Source: Przewalskia tangutica
Lineage: Eukaryota > Streptophyta > Magnoliopsida > Solanales > Solanaceae
Direction: 5' to 3'
Assembly: GCA_029844215.1 (NCBI GenBank)
Contig: CM056738.1
Coordinates: 60,727,593-60,791,592 of the forward strand
DNA: 64,000 nt
Shown one piece after another: positions 9,774 to 21,026 of this stretch. The position numbers were made by a program, and so were the translations under genes. The notes under the pieces were generated by a model that saw nothing but the letters and a program-made list of their open reading frames with translations, was not told where the DNA came from and did no database searches. Position 1 is the first letter of the stretch; each line of letters begins with the position of its first letter.

Positions 9774-10945
9774 ATGTCCACCAGAAAGAGAAGAGCCTCC
9801 ACATCCACTTTGACCCATGTCTGATGATACTAGGTTTGTGAGCTACCAAGCCTTCCAAAGATATAAAAAGCTTAGTACTAGGCCCTTAATCCCTGAAAGG
9901 GGAATGGACTATCAGAGGGAGTCATTTAGGGAAGAGGATGTTTATGAGCTCATTCGGGCAATGATTGAGTTAAGGGGGTGAAGGAGATTTGTAAATCCGG
10001 AGAAGATAGCACCAATGAACACAACAATGGTGCGTGAATTTTATGCTAACTTTCCGGAGAAGGTGGAAAGGGGATGCTTTGTGAGGGGAAGATATATGCT
10101 TGTGACGGCAGAAGCAATAAATATGGCCCTAAAGACAGTTGATGTTGAAGAAAGAAGTGATTGGAATCACTTTAGAACATGGTCTAGAAAGCCGCATCGA
10201 TGGAATGCCGTTGCGAACCTGATGAGCTACCACGGGCTGCATTTGATATTGCTAGAAATGGGTCAAGAGCTTTGAGCGGTGCGATTCAACAAAGCAGCCA
10301 AGGGTTGGCTATATTTCGTCAGCGTCCGCATGATTCCATCCACGCACTTCACCAGAGTGCCAGAAGATAGGATTAAGCTGATATATGGAATTATGAGGGG
10401 AATGACGATTGATGTGGGGAGGTAAATAGTGCAGAGCATTGAAGAAATTAGCAGGTTGGTGACAACAGGTGGATTGGGATATGGCTCACTTATCACAAAT
10501 TTGTGCCACATGAATGCGGTCCCAACCCTACCCACTGATACTCATGAGAGAAACCAACTGCCGGTGTCCTGTGGGATAGTGCACTCTTTCCCAGACCCAA
10601 GCCCCCCAGCAGCCAGAAGAAGAGCACAACCACCACCAGCAGCAGCAGCAGCAGAGGCCGCCAGGAACGAAGATGAGCCTGAAATAGGGGCTCAATATGC
10701 GGCAGGACCTAGCCGCCAGCCAACCACATAATCAGAACCTCCAGTGCCTATGATGGAGCAAGTGCTCCAGAACCAGAGAATGATGATGCAACATTTCGAC
10801 ACAATGATACAAGGATAACATGAGCTGAGACAAGGGCAACAAGGTGAGGCGGGAAGCAACAGCGGTTGCACGGCAATTTGACGAGATGAGTTCCCTGTTC
10901 AACCAATGGTCGATGCATTATCCACCGCCACCACCACCATTTTAA
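9774..10945 (+). pseudogene. Element B ORF2, putative plant transposon protein domain, broken
   Basis: The ATG at 9774 starts a basic MSTRKRR leader that stops early (TGA after THV). The protein resumes in other frames: FVSYQAFQRYKKL, FYANFPEKVERGCFVRGRYM (from 10015), GLGYGSLITNLCHMNAVPTLP, a Pro/Ala-rich stretch, and a Met/Gln-rich helix, ending in a poly-Pro segment PPPPPPF before TAA at 10943-10945. The VREFYAN...VRGR pattern resembles the domain annotated in Pfam as a putative plant transposon protein (Transposase_32); this is from memory. The role is unknown. It sits where env-like ORFs lie in some Athila elements, but I see no signal or membrane segment. C carries a better-kept copy at 16290-17401. 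Confidence 0.72.
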
Positions 10946-12154
10946 CCAAGTCTGTAAGTGTCTTGTTTCTTCTATTGTTTTTGAGTCTACACACATTGGG
11001 GACAATGTGTGAATTAAGTTTGGGGGGAGTGTTTTATTTGTTTTATTTGTGTCCTATTATTATGTTTGAGTCTTTTTAACTGTTTTGTGTTTATTTTAAG
11101 TCACAATTTTTTTTTCTTTTGAGTCATAATTACCTGTCAAAAGATCATGTATGCTGTAAGTACTAGAAACACCTAGTGAAGTAAGGTGGAATAATGTAAC
11201 GGAATAGAAGCAACTATCTAAACACCTAGGTTAGATATGCCAAAAACTCACAAAATCTGTCTATTTGGAGTTTCTTGCTTGAATTGTGCATGCTAAATGA
11301 TGAATACTTATGTGTTATGATTGCTTGCTATTTGAGGCGAAATAGTTAGGATATGCATGTTAGGGAGATGACTCAGACATTTCTTTGATAGCCAATTCTG
11401 ACCATTCTTTTATGTCCCGGACTTTAAAAGTATCCCTAGTCAGCCCCATTGAACCTAAACATTGAAACTTCTTCTTTGACACCCTATATTCCCACAAATT
11501 GTGCCATAAGTAAAAATGTGAAGTAGTGGAATAAATTGTGTTAAAAAAGAGACAAAAAGAGTGAACAAGCTTGTTGCACCCCAATAGAAAAGTAATAAGA
11601 AATAGGCAAATGCCTAAGTTTGGGGGTGCCTGTCATTATTTTACACTTCACTCTCCCAAAACAAAAGGGGGAAAAGATAGAATTGAAGTGAAAGAAAAGA
11701 ATCAAAAGAAAAGGGAAAAATGGAAAAGCTAAAGAGCTTAGGGTACACAAAAATGAGCCTAAATGCCTATTTTACCTACCTATACCTAAGCCTACATTAC
11801 AACCCTTAAAGTCCTGAAGATCTCTTTTATGCATATCCAGGATTAGTGGAGAATAGCAAGTAAGCATGCCATAGGAGTTTTCTATTTTACAAGCATGATT
11901 CAGTATGTTAACTTCCATTAAAGCATGATAAAAATGAGTTTGTGAAATATCTAGCTTGATGTGTTTAGTGTGCTAAAATTTTATGCTATATATTCCTGCA
12001 TATTATCCTGCTAACCTTCATATTTTTCTAGATAACACTAATGCAACAAAAGTGATCAATGTCAGTGAGTCTTTTATTTTTGTTTCTTTGAGTCTTTTAT
12101 TTCTTTCTTTCTATCTTTGCTCGAGGGCCAGCAAAGGTTAAGTTTGGGGGTATT
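10946..12154 (+). other. Element B 3' untranslated region with polypurine tract
   Basis: 1.2 kb of non-coding sequence that aligns end to end with C 15083-16289 and in part with A 1-1000. The hairpin CACACATTG-GGGA-CAATGTGTG is at 10990-11011. The segment ending at the LTR is AAGTTTGGGGGTATT (12140-12154), the likely plus-strand primer tract. Confidence 0.75.
10990..11011 (+). other. Conserved hairpin after ORF2 of element B
   Basis: Perfect 9-bp arms with a GGGA loop, 44 bp after the ORF2 stop. It is also present in A (966-985) and C (16224-16245). A role in RNA processing or export is possible but unproven. Confidence 0.75.
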
Positions 12155-13494
12155 TGATCGGTGTATTTTATATACACTTTTTGAGTCATTTTTAGTTAGT
12201 CTTTTGTCCCTTTTTGTACAAATAAGTGCCGTATTAGGATAGTTTTCCTTTCTTCTGAGTCAAAGTGGTTAAGATGGCCAAATGACGGAAAAGGAGCTAA
12301 AAGAGGGCAAAAGTGGAAGTTCCAGAGCTAAAAGCGAGAGAATTGGCGAGCAGCGAGAAACCTGTAACCGGCGCCTCCTGCCCGATCGAAGCGGGGCGGC
12401 GCTAAACATCAGAGAGGCTGCAGAGGTTCCAGCGGCGCGCCCATGACAGCGAGATCGGGCGCGGCGCCAAATCACCGAAGTCTGCGAAGTTCGGCGTATG
12501 GCCAGCGAGCGCAGCGACGCGGGAAAATCAGGTTAATTGACGATTTTTTGGGCCAGGCCTGCAGGGAAAAGTTAGAGGCAATTTTCAGCCTATAAAAGGA
12601 GAACCCTAGGCCGATTTTAAGGGTTCCCCTTCTTGCACAACACAAGGTTTTCTTGCTTGGAGATTGGAGACCATAGTTTAGTAAATTTCTTTCCTTTTCT
12701 TTTCTTTTATTTCAGTTTTTGTATGATGAACCTAGAATTAGTTCTTGTCATGTCAATGGCTAGGAACTAATTCTCTTATTGGGCTTTCCATGTTGATTCA
12801 CTAGAAACTTATGTTATGAACTAATGCATGTCTATGGTTATTATTCTTCTTTGAGAGATTTATCCAATAATTGTGTTGAATGCTTGGTAATTAATTGACA
12901 ACTAATTATCACTATATGATTTCTAATCTACTTCGAAAGGAGAGATTGTGAATATGCTGTAAGTTGGGTAGACATTCTTGGATTGGGGATGAAAATACCT
13001 CAATTATTTATGTAGCGTTAATGAGAGGCTTAACAACTCTAATTTTGCGCATGGTGCGTGACGGTTAACTAGGTTTTTGTTCTTAATCCTCCTATAGAGT
13101 CATCCTTATCACCGAAAGGTAGGTAAGGTGCAATACTGGGGTTGAGTGTTTATATATCCTTAACGGGAATATAAAACGATTTCGTAAACCTGCTAGCTCC
13201 GAGAGAATAAGACCATAATTCGTTGCATTAATAAATAACATAAGCGGATAGTTGAGGAGACATGGAAGCCCTATTCCCATCACAACTGAAGTAAACTCAT
13301 TAGTTAAATTAGCCTTTATAATTCTTAGTTATAAACCACAAAATCAAATATCAATTTACCAAATAGATACCAAAAGGTAGATAGTGGTACTTGAACCCTA
13401 ATCCTTGTGGACGATATTCGGTCTTACCAGGACTATATTACTTGTCACGATAACGTGCACTTGCGTTTAAGTGTGTGCATCTTTTCGCGCATCA
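12155..13494 (+). repeat. 3' LTR of element B
   Basis: 1340 bp, TGATCGGTG to CGCGCATCA. It is followed directly by ATGGG (13495-13499) in the middle of a satellite monomer; that pentamer is the expected target duplication. It is inverted relative to C's LTR at 13684. Confidence 0.92.
12591..12598 (+). promoter_or_regulatory. TATA box in element B 3' LTR
   Basis: TATAAAAG followed by GAGAACCCTAGGC, at the same place as in the other Athila LTRs. Confidence 0.65.
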
Positions 13495-13683
13495 ATGGGC
13501 AGAGGCAATTCGTCTAGTGCTCAAAGTTCAGAGGGTATTTTGATTTTAAAAAGCAAACTTGGGGGTGTAAATTATTTTAACCCAAATAAATCAAAATCTT
13601 CAAAAAAAGTTGATTAGAAATCATTTACTGTTGAAGTGCTATATTCATCTCATAGATTAATGTGATCTAATTTAGGTGTTGAT
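13495..13683. repeat. Satellite fragment between elements B and C
   Basis: 189 bp of the same satellite as 22437-35148. It carries the markers CTTCAAAAAA and ACTGTTGAAG. These occur elsewhere only at 53,020-53,060 and 59,365-59,400, each time directly before a monomer of the class that resumes at 22437. It therefore joins the right-hand array across element C. Confidence 0.95.
13679..13683. repeat. Left target site duplication of element C (TTGAT)
   Basis: TTGAT directly precedes the LTR and matches 22437-22441 after the other LTR. The undisturbed satellite reads GGTGYTGATGTACATG. Confidence 0.93.
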
Positions 13684-15082
13684 TGATGCGCGGTAAGATG
13701 CACACACTTTAAACGCAAGTGCACGTTATCGTGACAAGTAATATAGTCTTAGTAAGACCGAATATCGTCCACAAGGATTAGGGTTCAATTACCAACTATC
13801 TATTTTCTAGTATCTATTTGGTGAATTGATAACTGATTTGTTGTTTATAACTACGAATTATGCAAGCTATTTTAATATAAAGATTTACTTCAGTGGTGAT
13901 GAGAATAGGGCTTCCATGTATCCTTACTATCCGCTTATGCTATTTACTAATGCATTAACTTATGGTATTCTTCTTTAGGAGAAAGCAGGTTTACGAAATC
14001 GTTTTATACTCCCGTTAGGGTTATATAAACACTCAACCCCAGTATCGCACCTTACCTACCTTTCGGTGATAAGGATAACTTTATAGGAGGATTAAGAACA
14101 AAAACCTAGTTGACCGTCACGCACAATGCGCAAAATTAGGGTTGTTAAGCCTCATCAACGCTTACATAAATAATTGAGGTATTTTCATCCTCAATCCAAG
14201 AATGTCTACCCAACTTACAAAGATATTCACAATCCCCTTTCGAATCGATTAGAAATCATATAGTGATAATTAGTTGTCAATTAATTACCAAGAATTCAAC
14301 TCAATTATTGGATAGATATCACAATAAGAAAAATAACCATAAGCATGCATTAATTTATAACATAAGTTTCTAGCAATTCAACATGGAAAGCCCTATAAGA
14401 GAATTAGTTCCTAGCCATAAATATGACAAGAACTAATTCAAAGTTCATCATAAAAACTGAAATAAAGTAAAGAAAAGGAAAAGAAATTACTAAACTAATG
14501 GTATCCAATCTCCAAGCCAAAGTCTTGTGTTGTGCAAGAAGGGGAACCCTTAAAAACTGCCTAGGGTTCTCCTTTTATAGCCGCAAACCGCCTCCTCTTT
14601 TCCTTCGTGCCCGCGGATTTTTCGTCAAAGACCTAATTTTTCGCGTCGGCGCGCCCTGCAGACAGCCTGGCGCCTAAGTTCTGCAATCCGTCGGGTGTGT
14701 TGGCGCCGCGGCCCTGATATCTGCGGGCTGAGGGCGCCGCGGCGCTGGCTGTTCTGTAGCTTCTCGGATGTTCAGCGCGCTCGCTTTTTCGAGGGCGCCG
14801 CGGCGCTGAGTCTTCTGACCTCTCTGGATAGTGGGCGTCGCGGCCCTGCTTTTGACTGCAGGAGGCGCCGCGGCGCTGGTCTTGATTTTTCCCTCGTTCG
14901 CCACTTTCTCTGTTTCCAGCTCTGGCATCTCCTCTTTTTGCTCTTTTTCCGTCATTTGGCCATTTTAACCACTTTGACTCAAAAGAAAGAAAAACTATCC
15001 TAATACGACACTTATATGTGCAAAATGGGACAAAAGACTAACTAAAACTGACTCAAAAGGTGTATATAAAATACACCGATCA
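13684..15082 (-). repeat. 3' LTR of element C
   Basis: 1399 bp. The AT-rich two thirds are nearly identical to the partner LTR at 21027-22436; the GC-rich U3 part (about 14640-14880) differs by many small indels at GCGCCGCGG-type sites. Confidence 0.95.
14572..14579 (-). promoter_or_regulatory. TATA box in element C 3' LTR
   Basis: TATAAAAG on the minus strand, followed by GAGAACCCTAGGC. Confidence 0.65.
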
Positions 15083-16289
15083 AATACCCCCAAACTTAAC
15101 CTTTGCTCGCCCTCGAGCAAAGATAGAAAGAAATAAAATAAAAGACTCAAAGAACAAAAAATAAAAAGACTCACTGCCATTGATCACTTTTGCTGCATTA
15201 GTGTTAACTAGAAAAACATGAAGGTTAGCAAAATAATATGCAGGAACATATAGCATGAAATTTCAGCACACTAAGCACATGAAGCTAGATATTTCGCAAA
15301 CTCATATTCTCATGCTTAATGGAAGTCAATATACTAAATCATGCATGTAAATTCAAGAATTCATATGACATGCTTACTTGCTATTCTCCACTAATTCTGG
15401 ATATGCATAAAAGAGATCTTCAGGACTTTAAGGGTTGTAATGTAGGCTTAGGTATGGGTTGGTAAAAATAGGCATTTAGGCTCATTTTTGTGTACCATAA
15501 GCTCTTCAGCTTTTCAGTATTTCCTTTTTTTTTTCTTTTTGTTCTTTTCTTCATTTCGATTCTATCTTTCCCCTCTTTTGTTTTGGGATAGTGAAGTATA
15601 TAATAATGACAAGCACCCCCAAACTTAGGCTTTTGCCTATTTCTTATTACTTTTGTATTGGGGTGCAACAGACTTATTCACTCTTTTTGTCTCTTTTTTT
15701 AACACAATGTATTCCACTATTTCATATTTTCACTTATGGTACGACTTGTGGGAATATATGGTGTCAAAGAAGAAGTTTCAATGTTTAGGTTCAATGGGGC
15801 TGACTAGGGATATTTTTAAAGTACGGGATAGAAAAGAATGGTAAGAATTGGCTATCAAATAAATGTCTGAGTCATCTCCCTAACATGCATATCCTAACTA
15901 TTTCGCCTCAAATAGCAAGCAATCATAACACATAAGCATTTATCATTTAGTATGCGTAATTCAAGCAAGAAACTCCAAATAGACAGATTCTATGAGTTTT
16001 TGGCATATCTAACCTAAGTGTTTAGATAGTTGCTTCAATTCCGTTACATTATTTCACCTTACTCACTAGGTGTTTCTAGCAACTACAGCAATTATGATCT
16101 TTGACAGACAATTATGACTCAAAAAGAAAAAAATTTGGTGACTCAAAATAAACATAAAAACAATCAAAAAGACTTAAGTAAAACATAACATGACACATAA
16201 AGAAAACACCTCCAAACTTAAATCACACATTGTCCCCAATGTGTGTAGACTCAAAGACAGTAAAAGAAATAGACAATTACAAACTTTGG
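15083..16289 (-). other. Element C 3' untranslated region with polypurine tract
   Basis: 1207 bp, non-coding, homologous along its length to 10946-12154 (inverted). The likely polypurine tract (AAGTTTGGGGGTATT on the minus strand) abuts the LTR at 15083-15097. The short open frames at 15420-15844 lie within this shared non-coding block. Confidence 0.78.
16224..16245 (-). other. Conserved hairpin after ORF2 of element C
   Basis: CACACATTG and CAATGTGTG flank TCCC (plus-strand reading). It is the third copy of the hairpin found in A and B. Confidence 0.75.
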
Positions 16290-17401
16290 TTAAAATGGTG
16301 GTGGTGGCGGTGGATAATGCATCGACCATTGGTTGAACAAGGAACTCAACTCGTTGATTTGTTGCCTTGTTTCTTGTTGTCCTTGTACTACTGTGTCCAA
16401 GGTCTGCATCATCCTCATCTGATTCTGATACAATTGCTCCATTGTGGGTGTTGGAGGTTCTGCTCCTGTGGTTGGCCTGTGGCTAGGTCCTGCCTCATAT
16501 TGAGCCCCTATTTCAGGCTCATCTTCGTCCATGGCGGCCTCTGCTGCTTTCTTCGCTGGTTGTACTCTCGTCAGCGCTTTGGGGGCTTGGGTCAGGAAAG
16601 AGTGCACTATCCCATAGGACACGGGCGATTGGTTTCTTTCATGAGTGTCGGTGGGTAGTTTTGGAACCGCTCGTGTGACATAGCTTGGTGATAATCGAGC
16701 CATGTCCCAATCCGCTGTTGTTACCAACCCGCTGATTTCCTCAATGCTCGCACTATTTCTTTCCCACATCAATCGCCAACCCTCATAATTCCATATATCG
16801 GTTTAATCCTATCCTCCGCACTCTGGTGAAATGCGTGGATGGAATCATGCGGTATTGACGAAATATAGCCAACCTTTGGCTACTTTGTTGAATGCACTGC
16901 TCATGCTCTTGACCCATTTCTTCCAATATCAAAAACAACTCCTGGTAGCTCGCGGTGTTTGCGGCGATATCGATTTATGTTGTCGGTGCTCTGAACCATG
17001 TTCTAAAATGGCTCCGATCACCAATTCCTCCTTCAACATCAACTGTTTTCAATTGTATATTGATATCTTCTGCTGTCACAGGCACATAGCGTCCCCTTAC
17101 AAAGCATCCCCTTTCCACCTTCTCCGGAAAATTGGCATAAAATTCACGCACCATTGTTGTGTTTACTGGTGCTATCTTCTGCAGGTTCACAAATTTTCCC
17201 CACTCCCTTAACTCAATCATCGCCGAATGGGCTCATAAACATCTTCTTCCCATATGACTCCTCGGTAGTCCATTCCCTTCGGTATTATGGAGTGCAGTAT
17301 CGCTTTTTGTATCTTTGGAAGGCTTCGTAGCTCACAAACCTATTTTCATCGTATTGTGGGGTTGGGGTGGATGTGGAGCCTCTTCTCTTCCTGGTGGCCA
17401 T
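16290..17401 (-). pseudogene. Element C ORF2, putative plant transposon protein domain
   Basis: The minus-strand ATG at 17399-17401 opens MATRKRRGSTSTPTPQYDE and FVSYEAFQRYKKR, then a stop. The frame resumes as REWGKFVNLQKIAPVNTTMV, REFYANFPEKVERGCFVRGR, VPVTAEDINIQLKTVDV (17220-16975). After another break, an intact 160-codon stretch (16772-16290) reads EISGLVTTADWDMARLSPSY, then a Pro/Lys/Ala-rich region, then PTMEQLYQNQMRMMQTLDTV and a poly-Pro end at the TAA. The VREFYAN...VRGR block resembles the Pfam plant transposon protein domain (recalled, not searched). The function is unknown. The helical Gln/Met-rich C-terminus could be a coiled coil. It follows a long GC-patch leader and is the last ORF before the 3' UTR. 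Confidence 0.75.
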
Positions 17402-18319
17402 GGTTTAAAATAGTTTTATGGAGCTTTTCAATTTAGTGGCACAAATGTTTCCTACACAATTGACAACTAGCAGCGAACACAATACCCCCAAACTTCAACT
17501 TTTCTACCCAATACCCACACTCTTTTTCTACTCTCTTCTCCAAACTTCACAATCAACTTTTCAGTACCCAAACTACTTCAACTACAATACTCCTTCAAAC
17601 TACTACCTCCTGTGACTTTAGTAAAGGATTCAAGAACAGAAAAAGATTACCTTTTTATGAGAAGATTCAAGCTTGTCCTTGTTTCAATTGGTGGTTTGAG
17701 GCTATGGAATGGAGCTTTGTTGGTTGAGATGGCTAAGGGTTTTTGGGAATTTAAGAGTTTAGGTTGTGGTTGGGTTGGATTTGTGGAGGATTTGTGGGCA
17801 AATTTCTAGAATTTCGTGGGTTTTTGGAGAGGGAAGGTTAGGTTTTTGAATTTGGAATTGGGGAAATCTGATTCTGGGCGTTTTAAGTTTCGATTCGCTT
17901 AGCGCCAGCCCTGGCAATCGCGGCGCCCAATCTTCGCTCGCCGGGACTTTCGTGCGCGGCCTGTTCACATGGCACGCGGCGCCTAAACTGGGCAAATTTT
18001 CTGTGATTTTGGAGCCGCGGCCCTGCTCCTGCGCGCGCTAAACTCTGCGCTGTTCGATTCTTTTAGCGCGGCCACGCTCAGCGCATGGCTGACCCGCTTT
18101 TCTGGAAATTCTGGCTTTTCTTCAGTTTTTCGCCTTCAGTTTATTCCCCTGTACCTATCACTCACAGCACAAACACAAGAACCCAAGACCGTGAGATTGT
18201 TCTAGACAAAATAAAATAAACTAAAGACAGAAATTAAAATAACATAATTGAAAACGTTGGGTTGCCTCCCAAGTAGCGCTGTCTTTAACGTCTTTTAGCC
18301 GGACGCAAGTTCCTTAGCC
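17402..18319 (-). other. Element C spacer between protease and ORF2
   Basis: Non-coding. The shared box, with TTGGGTTGCCTCCCAA, is at 18257-18272; GC-rich patches are at 17890-18110. It is homologous to B 8809-9773. Confidence 0.75.
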
Positions 18320-18850
18320 TTAATAACCCTGGGGTGGATTAAGCCCCCAACCTATCCATTTCCTCCACATTTGGCGTTTTCTTTTTCTTCTTTTCTTCTT
18401 AGCATTATCAGTAAGGGGGAGTTCAGGAATACTTACCTCCTTTAGTGGCATTTCAGCAAACCATGCCTGCTTTCTTGGGCTCATCGCTCTTTGGTTGACT
18501 TGTATTGGCTCGCATGGGGGTTTGATGGTGCTGATTGCAAAACACCCACTCCTTGTTGGTGGCTCAATGACGTGTTTAAAAACTTTAAACACCATTTCTT
18601 CAGACTCCACCCTTAGTGTTAATTCTCATCTTTCAACATCAATCAAAGCTCTCCCCGTTACTAGGAATGGCCTCCCCAATATGATAGGGATTTCTGCGTC
18701 TTCTTCCATATCAAGAATGAGGAAGTCTGCAGGAAAGAAGAATTTTCCTACTTTCACAATCACGTCCTCGATCTTGCCTCTTGGATGAACCACTGTCCTG
18801 TCGGCTAGTTGCAGGCTTACTGTGGTTGGTTTGGCTTCAGCCAACTCCAT
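18320..18850 (-). pseudogene. Element C protease, C-terminal half
   Basis: This continues the gag-protease ORF after a frame break near 18850. It reads LQLADRTVVHPRGKIEDVIV, IPIILGRPFLVTGRALIDV, then after a further break EEMVFKVFKHVIEPP and a basic tail KKKRRKRKR, ending near 18320. The equivalent of B is one open frame, so these breaks are recent or are sequence errors. Confidence 0.85.
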
Positions 18851-18853
18851 CTT

Positions 18854-20895
18854 TTAAATCGATAGGGGCATTAGATTTATACTTGCCCCTAAATCACATA
18901 GAGCTCTGTTGCAAGTTACCACCGCTGTGCAAGGTAGTGTAAAGCTCTCTGGATCTTTTAGCTTTGGTGGCAACTTTTTCTGCAAGATAGCACTACACTC
19001 TTCTGTCAGTGCTACTATTTCGTATTCTGCCAGCTTCTTCTTTTTCCCCAAAATCTCCTTCATAAACTTGAAATAGGAGGGCATCTGCTCTAATGCTTCT
19101 ATGAAAGGTATGTTGATATGTAGCTTTCTGAATGTCTCCAAAAATTTGGAGAATTGTTTATCAACCGCCTTTCGCTGTAGTCTCTGGGGGAAAGGGATCT
19201 TCTCTGTATACTCCTTTTCTGGAATTTTCTCTACTGTTGGGCTAGGCTCAATCACCTTCTCTTTTTCTAACTCTGCTTTCTTCTCAACTACTGGCTGAGG
19301 TGACTGCTGCTCCAACTGTCTTCCACTTCTCAACTGCACTGCCTGACACTGCTCCCTCGGATTTACCTCTGTATTGCTTGGCAATGTCCCCTGTGGCCTG
19401 CTGTTTGCCTGTTTTGCTAGCTGACCCACCTGTGTCTCCAAGTTTCTGAACGAGGATCTAGCTTCTGTCATGAACTGCGTCTGGGCGTTGGCAAGTGTTT
19501 ATCACGGTGCCACTCATCTGGCTTTTCTTTCTGAACCGGTGCATTGAACTGTTGAGGCTGTGGGGCTTGAATGAAGGGTTGCTGATTACGCTCTGCGATT
19601 CGATCGGCCCTATACCGATTCTGCGCCACGATCTCGTTCTGCGCCCGTATGCGATTATGTTGCCCTTGGTATTGGTTCTGCTGGTTGCGTCTTTGGTTCT
19701 GCGCCCGGTCCTCTCCATGAGAAATTGGGTGGTTCCTCCACCCTGGATTATAAGTGTTGGAGTAGGGGTTGTTCTGTTGCCTCTGATAATTACCTATGAC
19801 TTGACACTCTGCCTGCTCCATTGGTATATTATTGGGATCATTGAAGGACACCTATCAAATGTATGTGGGCCACCACATATCTCACGCCTTTAGGCATCCG
19901 CATCGCATTCATCGACATTTGTATGTTCGCTGTTTCGCTAGGAGGGCCACTGGGCATTCAAGACAAAGAATAGCATCTATTTCATGGACTCCCCGTTCTT
20001 CTCCCATTTGTCGACCTCTCTTCCGTGACATGGTTGTTAGTGGCCATGTCTTCTAATAACTCATGAGCGTCGTGGGCTGTTTTCCTCATGAATGCTCCAC
20101 CCGCTGCTGCATCTATGATAGTTCTGGTTGTACTGCTCAGCCCGTTGTAGAAGATGTGGACCAAGTTCCACAACTCAATGCAATGGTGTGGGCACTTTCT
20201 CTGTAGATCTTTGAACCTTTCCTAAGCTTCATATAAGGACTCTCCATCTTCTTGGTAGAAGTTGTTCAACTCCCCTCTTAGTTTTGCTGCTTTACACGGA
20301 GGAAAGAACTTGGCTAAGAATTTATGTGCCAGCTCGTGCCATGTGAAAATCGAATCGGCAGGAATTCAACCATACTTTTGCTCTATCCTCGAGTGAGAAG
20401 GAAAAAGCCTCAATCGACGGCATCATCGATGAACGCCGTTATATCTAAAGTTGCACATAGCTCCAAGAAATTAGCTATGTGCATATGTGATCCTCCGATG
20501 GCGATCCTCGAATTGCACGTGTCTTTGTGCCGTACTCGAGAATCGCCGGTTTTATCTCGAAGTTGTTGGCTCTGTGCGGGAGCCTAATGCATGTCTGTGC
20601 TCCATTCACTCTTGGTAGCACATAGTCTCCCAAACTCCTTTCTGGCTGGATTTGGACTCTCTCTTCCACGTCTATGGGTGCTTGCCTAGGTATTCCTGGG
20701 TGGGGTTGATTCTCTCCTAACCCTTCTCCCATCCCGTTGTTGTTCAACGCCGCTCATCTCTAACAAGATTGCAATCCATGATTCTTTCGCTCGCTTTGCG
20801 AGTTTTCTCAATTTACGGATTGAAGGAACAAGAGTGTCCGCTCCTCTTCTCCTTCGCATAAACGACTTCCGAAATAGATCAAAAACAGACAACAA
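18854..20895 (-). pseudogene. Element C gag and protease N-terminal half
   Basis: The likely start region is near 20895, with a basic MRRRRGADTL stretch. The gag core follows: ERSLGDYVLPRV, RANNFEIKPAI, SEDHICT running into HIANFLELCATLDITA (about 20465), and later FYNGLSSTTRTIIDAAAGG with HELLEDMATNN (20150-20040). The zinc knuckle is frame-broken at about 19890-19860 but keeps its His codon. The final frame (19471-18854) holds TEARSSFRNLETQVGQLAKQ, the Glu/Lys-rich linker, EALEQMPSYFKFMKE and the protease active site LCDLGASINLMP. Gag forms the particle; protease matures it. At least four frame breaks occur, several at CAG/CTG sites. Confidence 0.87.
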
Positions 20896-21003
20896 ATCAC
20901 GGCACCTCGAATTTTCAAAAGAAAAACGTAAAAATTAAAAATTAAAATAAAAACCAAATTAGAAATTAAAAATAGACAAATTTGATATTGAACTAATGCC
21001 TAA

Positions 21004-21021
21004 TCCCCGGCAACGGCACCA
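21004..21021 (-). other. Primer binding site of element C (tRNA-Asp type, one mismatch)
   Basis: TGGTGCCGTTGCCGGGGA on the minus strand; it differs from A's site by one base (GCGCC to GCACC on the plus strand). It lies 5 nt inside the LTR. Confidence 0.82.
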
Positions 21022-21026
21022 AAAAC

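Larger units (their letters stand above)
7201..13494 (+). mobile_element. Element B: pol-less Athila-type element (5' part outside window)
   Basis: In order: gag interior, protease, a conserved box, ORF2, a 3' UTR, the G-rich tract and a 3' LTR. No RT, RNase H or integrase sequence lies between protease (ends 8808) and the conserved box (8870-8925), so pol is missing. Element C has the same order. B begins abruptly in gag at the right edge of A, so the rest of gag and the 5' LTR should lie left of A. Its 3' LTR ends in satellite sequence. Confidence 0.88.

Noticed and set aside
9774..10945. ORF2 as an envelope glycoprotein
   Set aside because: It has the position of env-like ORFs, but I see no signal peptide, membrane segment or cleavage site; it resembles a plant transposon domain instead.
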